Shown: one piece after another, positions 17,027 to 25,213 of the stretch
Layout of the letters: each line of letters begins with the position of its first letter
How positions within the stretch are numbered: position 1 is the first letter of the stretch
Assembly (NCBI GenBank): GCA_026393115.1
Contig: JAPLAU010000030.1
Span: forward strand, 1 to 64,000
Length of the DNA stretch: 64,000 nucleotides
Direction of reading: 5' to 3'
Origin: Actinomycetota bacterium
GTDB lineage: Bacteria > Actinomycetota > Actinomycetes > S36-B12 > CAIYMF01
The notes under the pieces: model-generated
Database searches by the model: none
What the model was told of the DNA's origin: nothing
Seen by the model: only the letters and a program-made list of their open reading frames with translations
Program-made: the position numbers and the translations under genes

Positions 17027-18048
17027 GAGTTCACCGTGTCACGGCCTGGACCGTTGAGAAAGGTGAGCGCGTTCGCGCGCAGGATTGCCTGCTGCTCGTC
17101 GGCCGAAAGAAGTGGGTTGTCGCGAACCACCGCGCCAGCGGGCCGCTCGCCGAGTGCGTACGGGTAGTCGCTTCCCATCATCACTCGCTCAGAGCCCATC
17201 ACATCGACGAGGTAGCGCAGAGTGCGATGGTCGAACACCACGCTGTCGACGCTGAATCGGTCGACGTAGTACGACGGCGGGTGCTCAGTGGTACCCACGA
17301 TGTCGTGCCGGTTGAGCCATGCGTTGTCCATGCGGCCGAGCCACATGGCGATCGAGCCGCCGCCGTGAGCGAAGCAGATGCGCAGATCGCGAGGCAGTCG
17401 ATCGAAGGCGCCACCAAGAATCATCGCCGTGATCGACAGATGCGTCTCCTGTGGCATTCCGACCAACCACTGCGCCATCCATCGATCGAGGCGAGGAGAT
17501 TCGGGCATGTCCCACGGGTGTACGAACACTGGTGCGCCGACCGAGGCGCAGTGTTGAAGGAACGTGACGATGCCTTCATCATCGAGGTCGCGGTCGCCGA
17601 TGTGGTTTCCGATCTCGACACCGCGGAAGCCGGCCTCGATGCAGCGATCGAGTTCGCGGCAGGCGGCGTCGGTGTCTTGGAGAGGTACCTGGCAAAAGGG
17701 GATAAGCCGGTCGGGAGCTTCACTGCACAATTCGAGCGCGAGGTCATTGAAGATGCGTGCGACCGGGACGGCTTGTGCGGCTGGACGAGTGAAGGAGAAG
17801 AACATCGGTGTGGGAGAGATGACCTGAATGGCCACCCCGTCGGCGTCCATGTCGGCGAGGCGGGTGTCGGCGCTCCACGCCGAATCAGTGATGGGGCGGA
17901 ATTCCTGGCTGCCCATCATGATCATCGCGTCGCGTTCAGAATCGATGCGCAAGGAGGGCCAGTTGTCACCGCCGCCCGCTGCGACAGCCAGATCGGGCCA
18001 GCCGCGGGGCACGTTGTGGTTGTGCATGTCGATGGCGTCAGCAGTCAA
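17023..18048 (-). CDS. 2-Amino-3-carboxymuconate-semialdehyde decarboxylase (ACMSD)
   Basis: A 341-residue metal-dependent decarboxylase of the amidohydrolase superfamily. Zn ligands are seen in IDMHNHNVP (HxH), VFVHPWDM (third His), and GSDYPYALGE (Asp); FAHGGGSIAMWLGR holds the catalytic His/Arg region. It converts ACMS to 2-aminomuconate semialdehyde and so diverts flux away from quinolinate/NAD. The start is TTG at 18048 with a GAGGAG site about 10 bases upstream; ATG 18027 is an alternative but would remove residues just before the HxH motif. It is the first gene of the operon, divergent from the LysR gene. Confidence 0.92.
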   Translation of the reverse strand: MTADAIDMHNHNVPRGWPDLAVAAGGGDNWPSLRIDSERDAMIMMGSQEFRPITDSAWSADTRLADMDADGVAIQVISPTPMFFSFTRPAAQAVPVARIFNDLALELCSEAPDRLIPFCQVPLQDTDAACRELDRCIEAGFRGVEIGNHIGDRDLDDEGIVTFLQHCASVGAPVFVHPWDMPESPRLDRWMAQWLVGMPQETHLSITAMILGGAFDRLPRDLRICFAHGGGSIAMWLGRMDNAWLNRHDIVGTTEHPPSYYVDRFSVDSVVFDHRTLRYLVDVMGSERVMMGSDYPYALGERPAGAVVRDNPLLSADEQQAILRANALTFLNGPGRDTVNS

Positions 18049-18132
18049 GATTCAGGCTCCTCGTGGAAGGGTGGCACCTGCGAGTCTGTCGGTCCTGAGG
18101 TATGTACTGCCAATGCCGATTCCGTGCACAAG

Positions 18133-18157
18133 TATGTCTAAACAGGCATAGTTAGAC
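18133..18157. promoter_or_regulatory. Probable LysR operator between the kynurenine operon and its regulator
   Basis: Two nested inverted repeats lie just before the lysR start: TATG-N10-CATA (18133-18150) and GTCTAA-N10-TTAGAC (18136-18157). The spacing and A/T-rich half-sites fit a LysR-type T-N11-A box. The position, immediately before ATG 18159, suggests the lysR transcript has almost no leader and that the regulator represses its own gene while activating the operon. Confidence 0.55.
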
Positions 18158-18158
18158 C

Positions 18159-19094
18159 ATGGCTGTCCCGCACCTGCTTGATGGTCGACTCAAGATTCGC
18201 CACTTGGTGTTGATGATCGCCGTGGCTGACCAGGGAACAGTGCTGCGCGCCTCCGAACAGTTGCGGGTGACGCAGCCCGTGGTTTCACGCGGACTGCAGG
18301 AGTTGGAGGCGCTGCTCGAGGTTCGGCTCTTCGAACGAGGCAAGCGTGGCATGACCATCACGGCCGTGGGCGAGGTGTTTCTTGAGCATGCTCGAGCGGT
18401 GGTCGCCCAGCTAAACTCCGCGGCCGAGCACGTGCAGGAAGTCGCGAGCGGTGAGATCGGCACGGTCACCATCGGAACTCACCTCGCCGGCTCCAACCGA
18501 CTGCTGCCCGATGCCGTCGGCGCCTTCAAGAGGGCGTATCCGCGGGCCGGTGTGGTGATTCAGGAAGCAACTCCCGATCTGTTGCAGGTGAGTTTGCTCG
18601 CCGGTGCCGTCGATCTGGTGGTCGGTCGGCTCGCTGCGGGGGCATCGGATGTACGACTTGAGCAGGTGGCGCTGTATCGCGAGCCGATCCGTGTTGTCGT
18701 ATCGGCGGATCACCCCGCAGCCTCGATGCGCGATCCGCAATTACGTGACCTCATTGACGACCCGTGGATTCTGCCGGTCGCGCAAACACAATTGCGGGGT
18801 GAGTTGGAAGCCGCGTTCGCGCGTGAAGGTGTCGAACTTCCGCAAAACCGGGTCGAGACCACGTCTATTCTCACCCTGCGTTCGCTGATCGTGTCATCGA
18901 AATACATTGGGGTGCTACCGGAACTCATTGCGCGCGATGATCGGCAATTGAGACTCCTTCCAACGCCCCTTGAAGGAGTGAGTCGAACAGTAGGCGTGAG
19001 TAGTCGACGCGATGTCCCCGCAACTCCTGTCTGCCAGGCTTTCCTTGCCTGCCTCGTCGATGAGGGTCGCCGCATTCGTGGCAGCCTGCAGTAA
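18159..19094 (+). CDS. LysR-family regulator, probable control of the kynurenine operon
   Basis: A 311-residue LysR protein. The HTH is at about 14-70 (IRHLVLMIAVADQGTVLRAS, then VTQPVVSRGLQELE and LFERGKRGMTITAVG). The rest is the two-lobed effector domain (GTVTIGTHLAG, VDLVVGRLAAG, FILPVAQ-like WILPVAQTQL). It is divergent from the tryptophan degradation genes across a 110-base spacer, the standard layout for a LysR regulator and its target. The inducer is presumably kynurenine or a downstream metabolite (inference). Confidence 0.85.
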   Translation: MAVPHLLDGRLKIRHLVLMIAVADQGTVLRASEQLRVTQPVVSRGLQELEALLEVRLFERGKRGMTITAVGEVFLEHARAVVAQLNSAAEHVQEVASGEIGTVTIGTHLAGSNRLLPDAVGAFKRAYPRAGVVIQEATPDLLQVSLLAGAVDLVVGRLAAGASDVRLEQVALYREPIRVVVSADHPAASMRDPQLRDLIDDPWILPVAQTQLRGELEAAFAREGVELPQNRVETTSILTLRSLIVSSKYIGVLPELIARDDRQLRLLPTPLEGVSRTVGVSSRRDVPATPVCQAFLACLVDEGRRIRGSLQ

Positions 19095-19130
19095 GTTGGC
19101 GTGCATCGACGACATTCGGGAGATCGCACC

Positions 19131-19910
19131 ATGACACTCATCGCACTGCTGCAGTTGCGCATCGATGCCAGCGAGCCGGTGAGCGAGCGCGTTCCCCGGG
19201 CGCTGCAATGGGCTCGTTCGGAAGCGGCAACAGCAGATGTCGTGGTACTTCCAGAGCTGTGGCATGTGGGTGCCTTCGACATCGAGTTGGCCCGATCGAA
19301 CGCGGAGCCACTTGACGGGCCGCTCGTCACAGCTATCGCCGAAGTGGCACGCGATACGGCCACGTGGTTGCACGGCGGATCATTCTGCGAAGTCACTGCA
19401 GACGGTCGACACTTCAATACGTCGGTTCTGTTCGATCCGCAAGGAAACCTCGCCGCGATCTATCGCAAGATTCACCTCTTCGGATTCTCGGGCGGAGAGA
19501 CGACCTTGATGAGCGCGGGCGAACAGTTGGTGACCGTGGATACTCCGCTCGGTCACACCGGATTGGCCACCTGTTACGACCTGAGATTCCCTGAGCTGTA
19601 CCGGGGCTTGGTCGACACGGGCGCAACGTCGGTGCTGATGGCGTCGGGTTGGCCGACCCCACGCATTGCCCACTGGTCGACTCTGGTGCGGGCGCGCGCT
19701 ATCGAAAACCAGATGCTGATCGCGGCCTGCAACGAAGTCGGAACTCACGCCGGCACGGTTCTGGGTGGTCGATCGGTCATCGTCGACGCACGCGGTGAGG
19801 TGCTAGCCGAAGGTGGGGATGGGGAAGAAGCGGTGCGTGCGGATGTTGATTGCGATGTGACAGGTCAGTGGCGCGCGCAATTTCCCGTACTGAACGACCG
19901 CGTTCTCTAG
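19131..19910 (+). CDS. Carbon-nitrogen hydrolase (nitrilase superfamily)
   Basis: A 259-residue C-N hydrolase. The Glu-Lys-Cys triad is in VVLPELWHVG (Glu), YRKIHLFGFSGGE (Lys) and ATCYDLRFPELYR (Cys). It resembles omega-amidase/NIT2-type enzymes that hydrolyse small amides. ATG 19131 follows a GGGAGA site; an earlier ATG at 19101 adds a short basic leader. It lies 36 bases after lysR on the same strand and may share its transcript. Since no kynurenine formamidase gene is seen in the operon, this amidase is a possible but unproven substitute. Confidence 0.8.
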   Translation: MTLIALLQLRIDASEPVSERVPRALQWARSEAATADVVVLPELWHVGAFDIELARSNAEPLDGPLVTAIAEVARDTATWLHGGSFCEVTADGRHFNTSVLFDPQGNLAAIYRKIHLFGFSGGETTLMSAGEQLVTVDTPLGHTGLATCYDLRFPELYRGLVDTGATSVLMASGWPTPRIAHWSTLVRARAIENQMLIAACNEVGTHAGTVLGGRSVIVDARGEVLAEGGDGEEAVRADVDCDVTGQWRAQFPVLNDRVL

Positions 19911-20680
19911 CGCGTGGGGGCGCGCAGTGTGGGGCAGGTACTCAGAATGCGAACGATGGCGGCGCGCTCAGCCGACGTGACCCACAGGTGGTACTTGGCT
20001 TTGACGGCCACCTGGCGTGCGACGTAGATACAGCGGTACGACTTCAGTGGCGGTAACCAGGTGGCCGCATCGCCGTCACCCTTTTGTCTATTGAGGTGCG
20101 CCGACGTGGGCTGCAGATTAAGCGGGTCGTTGGCCAACGCAACCCGCGACGCAGAGCTCAATTGCTGCGCACCCGTTTGCCACGCATTACTCAGCGCCAC
20201 CATGTGGTCGATATCGATAACGCGGGCACCGCCGCGCACGAAGCGAATCGCCGCACCCGAGTACGGATCAACGAGCGTGCCGCTGTACACGATGCAGCGG
20301 CTGGTTCCGCGCATCACCACCTTCGTAAGGGAGCGCCGCAACGCATCGTTGCGGGCGTCGCAGCCATTGTGGTCGGGGTCTTTCCAGCCGGTGCCGAATT
20401 GCGATCGGGTGAATCCGGTTTTGGGTGCCCGGCCCTTGATCGCAAGTGTGCGAGCGAGAGCGAGAGCGAGTGCGGTGAGGCTCGAGGTGGTGCTCGAGGC
20501 GGCTGGGTCGCTGTCAGCGCTGACCGCACCACCGACGCTGGCATCGGCTGAGGGAATGGCGGACGTTGTCTGGTTGAGGGATCTACCGGCAGTGAGGACC
20601 GCTCCGTAGGCACCACCCACGCCAAGCGCCAAGGCCGCGGCAAGGCATAAAGCCACAATTGCGCCTCGTCGCCGACTCAT
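19907..20680 (-). CDS. Secreted or membrane-anchored HNH nuclease (GmrSD/DUF1524-like)
   Basis: A 257-residue protein. A basic N-terminus and hydrophobic segment (residues 5-30) form a signal peptide or anchor, followed by a low-complexity Ser/Ala/Thr linker to about 75. The nuclease domain has CDARNDALRRSL, then DPYSGAAIRF, then the HNH core VIDIDHMVALSNAWQTGAQ and ANDPLNLQPTSAHLNRQKGD, and ends with a paired Cys (YRCIYVARQ). Such extracellular nucleases are common in actinobacteria and may scavenge DNA. Its stop shares the bases CTAG with the amidase stop (19907-19910). Confidence 0.85.
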   Translation of the reverse strand: MSRRRGAIVALCLAAALALGVGGAYGAVLTAGRSLNQTTSAIPSADASVGGAVSADSDPAASSTTSSLTALALALARTLAIKGRAPKTGFTRSQFGTGWKDPDHNGCDARNDALRRSLTKVVMRGTSRCIVYSGTLVDPYSGAAIRFVRGGARVIDIDHMVALSNAWQTGAQQLSSASRVALANDPLNLQPTSAHLNRQKGDGDAATWLPPLKSYRCIYVARQVAVKAKYHLWVTSAERAAIVRILSTCPTLRAPTR

Positions 20681-20714
20681 CTCTCACCCCGTCGATTCAC
20701 TTATTCACACGTAT

Positions 20715-20765
20715 CTAATGCACAGGCGCTTCTAATTCACAGGCGCTTCTAATTCACAGGCGCTA
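20715..20765. repeat. Three tandem copies of a 17-bp unit
   Basis: Units at 20715-20731, 20732-20748 and 20749-20765 read CTAATTCACAGGCGCTT with single differences (the first has TGCAC, the third ends in A). TTCAC recurs outside the array too, at 20696, 20704, 20767 and 20791, so about 100 bases of the gap before the nuclease gene are built on this motif. It may be a regulator-binding array or slipped-strand expansion. Confidence 0.75.
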
Positions 20766-20821
20766 TTTCACGTACTCACGCATGTACCTATTCACGCACT
20801 AATTCGAGTGTCTCACTCCGG

Positions 20822-21763
20822 TCAGACAACGAGGGGTTGCGAAGCGGAATCGAGTGCGGTGATCTCGTCTGCAGACAGCCGCAGGCCAGCCATGGGCAGT
20901 AACTCGGCGAGTTGATGGGGGGTGCGGGCGCTGGCGATCGGGGCCACGACCGTGGGGCGTGAAGCCAGCCAGGCAAGAGCGGCAGTTGCCAGTGAAACCT
21001 CATGAGCGGCGGCGACGCGTTCGAGCGTCATCAGCACGTTCTCGCCCTGCTCACTGACATACGTCGATGCGCCTGCGGCGCGCACGCTGGTGATGTCGGG
21101 GCCACCTACTCGGTACTTACCGGTGAGGTAGCCGCGGGCGAGGGCGTAGTAGGGAAGGACGCCGAGGTTGCGCTCGGCGCACACCTGCTGCAGTCCGTGT
21201 TCGAACTCGCGATTCATGAGGTGGTACTCGGGTTGAAGCGCGATGAAGGGAGCCCAGCCATTGTCAGCCGCCAAATCGAGGGCGAGGGTGAGTCGTTCGG
21301 GGGAGTAGTTGGACGCGGCGAGATATCGGGCCTTGCCGCCGCGCACGAGCGAATCGAAAGTCTCGAGTGCGTCAGGCATGGAGTCGTCGTGATCCATGTG
21401 GGCGTAGTACAGATCAACGCGATCGGTACGCAGTAAACGCAGCGAGCGATCCATCTGCGTGCGAATGGTCTCGGGTCGCAGATTGTTCATTCCCGGTAGC
21501 TTGCCAACCTTCGTGGCAATAATCAGGTCGTCGCGGTTGCCACGTGCTGCCATCCAGTCACCGATGATGGTTTCGCTTTCGCCACCGTCGGTGCCCTGCC
21601 ATGACGAATAGGTGTCGGCAGTGTCGATGAGATTGCCGCCAGCCTCGACGTACGCATCGAGTACCGCGAACGATTCGTCGCGGTTGGCGCCCCAGCCAAA
21701 GACATTGCCGCCGAGACAGAGCGGATGCACGCGGATGTCAGTGTTCGGCAATTGTCGAAGCAT
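20822..21763 (-). CDS. Aldo/keto reductase
   Basis: A 313-residue (beta/alpha)8 NADPH-dependent oxidoreductase. The catalytic tetrad is visible: Asp and Tyr in GGNLIDTADTYSSW, Lys in VGKLPGMN-adjacent IIATKVGKLPG, and His in DLYYAHMDHDD. The C-terminal cofactor segment is PIASARTPHQLAELL. It is similar to YghZ/Tas-type or YajO-type reductases of bacterial housekeeping. The substrate is not indicated by context. Confidence 0.88.
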   Translation of the reverse strand: MLRQLPNTDIRVHPLCLGGNVFGWGANRDESFAVLDAYVEAGGNLIDTADTYSSWQGTDGGESETIIGDWMAARGNRDDLIIATKVGKLPGMNNLRPETIRTQMDRSLRLLRTDRVDLYYAHMDHDDSMPDALETFDSLVRGGKARYLAASNYSPERLTLALDLAADNGWAPFIALQPEYHLMNREFEHGLQQVCAERNLGVLPYYALARGYLTGKYRVGGPDITSVRAAGASTYVSEQGENVLMTLERVAAAHEVSLATAALAWLASRPTVVAPIASARTPHQLAELLPMAGLRLSADEITALDSASQPLVV

Positions 21764-21801
21764 GGAGCGAGCCTACCGAGGAGGCACCGTCACACGGTGT
21801 T

Positions 21802-22410
21802 TTAGTCGGGGCGAACGTCCAGACCCATCGCGGTGGCCAAGTCGATCGACTGTTGCCAGGTGATGACGGCGCCGCGCAACGAGCATTCGCTCGGGTCGAG
21901 GGTGCTGAGGTTGCTCCCTCGTAAATCGCACTCCGTGAGGTTGGTGCCCAAGAGAAGCGCGCCGCTGAGATCGCAGTCGCGCACGGCGGCACCTTCAAGT
22001 CGCGCATTGGTGAAGTCAATTTCCCGAAGCCGCACATCGGTGAACTCCGCGCCACGCAGATCGGCGCCGATCATGCTGCTCAGCGACCAGTCTCCGCCGG
22101 TGGCTTTGAGCGCGGTGAAGGTGCAGCGATCGAAGGTGGATCCAAAAACGCGGCAGTCGTCGAACGAGGTGTCAAAAAACGAGCATCGGGTGAACGTGCA
22201 GTTCGTGAATGCCGACGATCGGAGGGTTGCTGTATTGAAGGCAACGTTGCCAAACCGGCACGTGTCGAATGTGCTCGTCGAGAGTTGCGCGCCGATCAGC
22301 GTGCCATCGGTGAATCGCGTGTGATCGTAGGAAAGATCAGGGAGTTCTTGATCTTCCCAGTCGAAGTCAGGCAACTGCGTGTGCATCTGATCGCGCTGCG
22401 ATGGGGTCAC
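21802..22410 (-). CDS. Pentapeptide-repeat protein
   Basis: A 202-residue protein built from the A(D/N)LxX pentapeptide pattern: CRFGNVAFNTATLRSSAFTN in the first half and GADLRGAEFTDVRLREIDFT in the second, which should fold as a right-handed quadrilateral beta-helix. Many repeats carry Phe or Leu at the centre. It has a 30-residue acidic N-terminal region before the repeats. Some such proteins (Qnr/MfpA) protect DNA gyrase, but this one has no evident loop insertions and no telling neighbours, so the function is open. Confidence 0.8.
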   Translation of the reverse strand: MTPSQRDQMHTQLPDFDWEDQELPDLSYDHTRFTDGTLIGAQLSTSTFDTCRFGNVAFNTATLRSSAFTNCTFTRCSFFDTSFDDCRVFGSTFDRCTFTALKATGGDWSLSSMIGADLRGAEFTDVRLREIDFTNARLEGAAVRDCDLSGALLLGTNLTECDLRGSNLSTLDPSECSLRGAVITWQQSIDLATAMGLDVRPD

Positions 22411-22444
22411 CCGTTCATTCTGGCAGCGCGTTCGTCACCGGTCG

Positions 22445-23251
22445 TCACCCCATGTATTGAGGAAATGGAACGACGTTTCCTCCTGCATAAACGTTGCTCG
22501 TCTCAACTATCAGGAAGAGCAGGAGTCCGGTGATGGCCGCCATGAGGCCCATGAGTGTCAAGTTCAGGGTGAAACGTGTGGGTAGCAGTGCGGCTGTAAG
22601 AGCGAGGTTGGCAATTCCGAGTAGCGCAATGAGTGCGACAGCTCCCGGAGCGGCAGGACCAGGCACCTGCGCAATCCGAGTGGTTCCTTGGTCGGTCATG
22701 TCTGCTAGTGCGCTGGTGAGGTTGTCCCACTCCAGGCTCTTGGATGCGCCTGCCTGGGAGGCGCTCATGGCCGCCCGACCGATTGCTGTTGCTGCATCGA
22801 TATGCGCCTTCTGAGCCGTCTGTCTATCAGCGGCCTGCATCGCCGGCCATTCGGTTTCGCGCACACTCGCCCCGTACGCCTTCACCGCATCGGCGATCGT
22901 CTTGCCACCTTGGTCGGTGGGAATTGAGTCCGCTGCATTGAGCGCCTTCTGGTACGCCGATTGCTCCATCAAACTCGCCGTGCCCGCGTCTTGCCCGTTG
23001 CTCCAGAAACTGCCGAACGTAAATGCAAACAGAAAGACAAAGCCTGTGCCGGTAAGTGCGAGCACGCGGCTCGCAAGATCCCAACTGGGGGGCGGGGTCT
23101 TGCCGAACGCCTCGTCGTTTCGCTCAGAGATACTCAAACTGCGCGAATGCATGAGCTTGACGGCGATCAAGGTGATTCCAACGGTGACTACGAGGGCGAG
23201 AAGTAGCCGAACTGTGGATGGAACGTTGTTCATGAACTGCGTCAGAACCAT
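22445..23251 (-). CDS. DUF4239 (bestrophin-like domain) membrane protein
   Basis: A 268-residue protein with four hydrophobic segments: about residues 15-32 and 68-84 near the N-terminus, and about 200-217 and 229-250 near the C-terminus. The cytoplasmic or external central part carries VRETEWPAMQAADRQ, similar to the EEWPAM motif I associate with DUF4239 proteins. Function is unknown; an anion-channel-like role has only been suggested by the domain name. It is alone on its transcript. Confidence 0.6.
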   Translation of the reverse strand: MVLTQFMNNVPSTVRLLLALVVTVGITLIAVKLMHSRSLSISERNDEAFGKTPPPSWDLASRVLALTGTGFVFLFAFTFGSFWSNGQDAGTASLMEQSAYQKALNAADSIPTDQGGKTIADAVKAYGASVRETEWPAMQAADRQTAQKAHIDAATAIGRAAMSASQAGASKSLEWDNLTSALADMTDQGTTRIAQVPGPAAPGAVALIALLGIANLALTAALLPTRFTLNLTLMGLMAAITGLLLFLIVETSNVYAGGNVVPFPQYMG

Positions 23252-23322
23252 GTCGTGAAGACCCTCCCTGAACGACCGTGAGACGCTTTTGGTCTCACGC
23301 TAAGAACGCGCAATGCTGCTGA

Positions 23323-23342
23323 CTACCGTAGTAGCACGGTAG
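23323..23342. promoter_or_regulatory. Inverted repeat operator before the MFS transporter
   Basis: CTACCGT (23323-23329) and ACGGTAG (23336-23342) form a perfect 7-base inverted repeat with a 6-base spacer. A TAGTAT -10 box lies at 23363-23368, 7 bases before the GTG start, so the transcript is likely leaderless and the repeat sits over the -35 region, where a repressor would act. Confidence 0.5.
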
Positions 23343-23374
23343 GTGTGGGCGTCAGTGATGCCTAGTATCTAGTC

Positions 23375-24613
23375 GTGACTGAGACCACTGGAAACTGGCG
23401 CCGCGTCGTTGCATGGGCAGGAATTCCGCTCATGATTGGTGCACTCAACGAATATGCGCTGGCCGTGGCGCTGCCGAGCATTCGCGATGAGTTCGGTCTG
23501 GCGGTGCCGGACGTGCGGTGGGTGATGCTCTGCTTCCTCATCGCCGATGCGGTGCTACTCATCGCCGCGGGTCGCTACGGCGATGCCGTCGGCCGTCGGC
23601 GCGTGATGGTGATTGGCTTCGGCATCGTCGCGGTGGGTTCAATCGGTGCGGCGATAGCACCGACGTTTGCGCCATTTTTGGTGGCGCGCGTCATCGAAGG
23701 AATCGGTGCCGGGTTCCTCTTCTCTGGATTGCTCGGCATCGTTCGTGATGCGGCTCCTGCGGACAAGATCGGTCGAGCGTTCGGCCTCTGGGCCTTTGTG
23801 GGGGGCGTGGCGGTATTCCTCAGCCCCCTTGTTGGAGGACTGCTGACGCACAGTGCATCGTGGCGTTGGATTTTGGTGTTCAACGCGTTGCTGGCAGTCG
23901 TGGCGCTTGTGCTGACACCGAAGTTCATGCCAGCGACTCCGCAATCCGACCGCAGCGAGCGGGTTCGAACCGGTCGCCTGATAGCGCGTGAGCCCTTTGA
24001 GAGTGAGGGGTTTGTTACGGGAACCAGCATCATTGTGTTGCTCTACGCGGCGATGACGTTGATCTGGTTCATGTTGACCTTCTTCTTGCAGGCGACCTTT
24101 AATCTTTCATCACTGCAGGTCGGTTTAGTGTTTTGCTCGTACGCGCTCTGGTGGCTCGTTTTGACACCATTCACGGGTCGATTGATCGACCGAGTGGGTG
24201 CGCGCACCCCGCTGTTAGTCGGTCTGGCACTGGGGGTGCTGGGCATGTTGCTGCTGGCGCTGAGTGCCAGCAGCGAACGTCTTGGCATGGTGGTGGGCGC
24301 CTTGACTCTGTGCGCCTTCGGTATGGCCTTCGCGATTCCGGCGACGAATGCCATCGCTTTTGCCAACGTTGCCGCCCAATGGCGCGGTGAGGCGTCGGGA
24401 ATCAATATGACCCTGCGGCTCGTGGGATCGATCGTCGGCTTGGCCCTCACCGGACGTGTGATTGCGTCGAACGTGGGCTCGTCGGGAGGTTTCGGTCTCG
24501 CGCATTCGGCAGTCACAGTATGGGTGCTGGGGGCCGTGCTAGTCGCGGTGGCATTCGTTGTTGCCGTCATTCGCACGAAGAGCCACGTTGTTGAGGTCAC
24601 TGCTGAGCAGTAA
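23375..24613 (+). CDS. MFS transporter
   Basis: A 412-residue 12-span major facilitator. Motif A is seen in ADAVLLIAAGRYGDAVGRRRV (loop 2-3), and the repeat copy in GRLIDRVGARTPL. RVIEGIGAGFLFSGLLG is typical of the fourth span of drug-export MFS proteins. The GTG start follows a -10 box directly, so translation is probably leaderless. An inverted repeat in the promoter suggests inducible expression, but no regulator gene is adjacent. Drug or metabolite export is likely; the substrate is unknown. Confidence 0.85.
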   Translation: MTETTGNWRRVVAWAGIPLMIGALNEYALAVALPSIRDEFGLAVPDVRWVMLCFLIADAVLLIAAGRYGDAVGRRRVMVIGFGIVAVGSIGAAIAPTFAPFLVARVIEGIGAGFLFSGLLGIVRDAAPADKIGRAFGLWAFVGGVAVFLSPLVGGLLTHSASWRWILVFNALLAVVALVLTPKFMPATPQSDRSERVRTGRLIAREPFESEGFVTGTSIIVLLYAAMTLIWFMLTFFLQATFNLSSLQVGLVFCSYALWWLVLTPFTGRLIDRVGARTPLLVGLALGVLGMLLLALSASSERLGMVVGALTLCAFGMAFAIPATNAIAFANVAAQWRGEASGINMTLRLVGSIVGLALTGRVIASNVGSSGGFGLAHSAVTVWVLGAVLVAVAFVVAVIRTKSHVVEVTAEQ

Positions 24614-24640
24614 CTACCGGACGGTGCAGTGGTGTGGTCT

Positions 24641-25213
24641 TTAGGTGCCTTCGTCGTTCACGGTGGTTGTCACCATCAGGCTGGCGCGTTCGAAGATTCG
24701 GTCGCCAGCAAGCAACAGTCTTTCCTGCTCAGCCCAGTCATCCCAGTGCTCGGCGAATGACGTTCCGTCCTCTGGGCGTGACAGGGCACGGGTTTGACGC
24801 ACTCCTTCGCCACAGTCAAGCCAGACCAGATACGACAGGTACTCAGTACTGGACTTGGCGCCGCAGCCGACTCCTTCGACGATCAGCAGAGGCGGGGGCT
24901 CAAGCAGGCGAGGCTGGCCGAACTCGCCTCGCTCCCAGTCGTAGTTGGGAACCTGCGCAGCTTCACCGCGTGCCAAGGGTGCAAGTACGTCGGACGCGAG
25001 AAGAGCCACGCCCTGCTCAAGACCATCCCACCCAGGGTAGAGGCCTTCCATCGACACCAGTGGGCATTGCAATTCTTCGCGTAGTAGTCGCGCTGTCGAG
25101 GTCTTGCCACTTCCAGCTCGTCCATCAATTGCGAACACCGTTGTCGATCCACACATTGGCGTCAACGTGGTGAGGCATGACGCGAGATGGCGAACGAGCG
25201 CGTTGCGCGTCAT
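24641..25213 (-). CDS. Uridine-kinase-like P-loop protein under the TPP riboswitch
   Basis: A 190-residue P-loop protein with Walker A GRAGSGKTS (about residues 31-39), PLVSMEGLYPGWDGL (uridine-kinase-like substrate region with Asp), PNYDWERGEFG, and LLIVEGVGCGAKS (the second acidic motif region). It resembles small actinobacterial proteins labelled uridine kinase, though the exact substrate is not known. Its start overlaps the stop of the thiamine-type binding protein (ATGA at 25210-25213), so it should be controlled by the same TPP riboswitch. That hints at a role in thiamine-precursor salvage (inference). Confidence 0.7.
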   Translation of the reverse strand: MTRNALVRHLASCLTTLTPMCGSTTVFAIDGRAGSGKTSTARLLREELQCPLVSMEGLYPGWDGLEQGVALLASDVLAPLARGEAAQVPNYDWERGEFGQPRLLEPPPLLIVEGVGCGAKSSTEYLSYLVWLDCGEGVRQTRALSRPEDGTSFAEHWDDWAEQERLLLAGDRIFERASLMVTTTVNDEGT

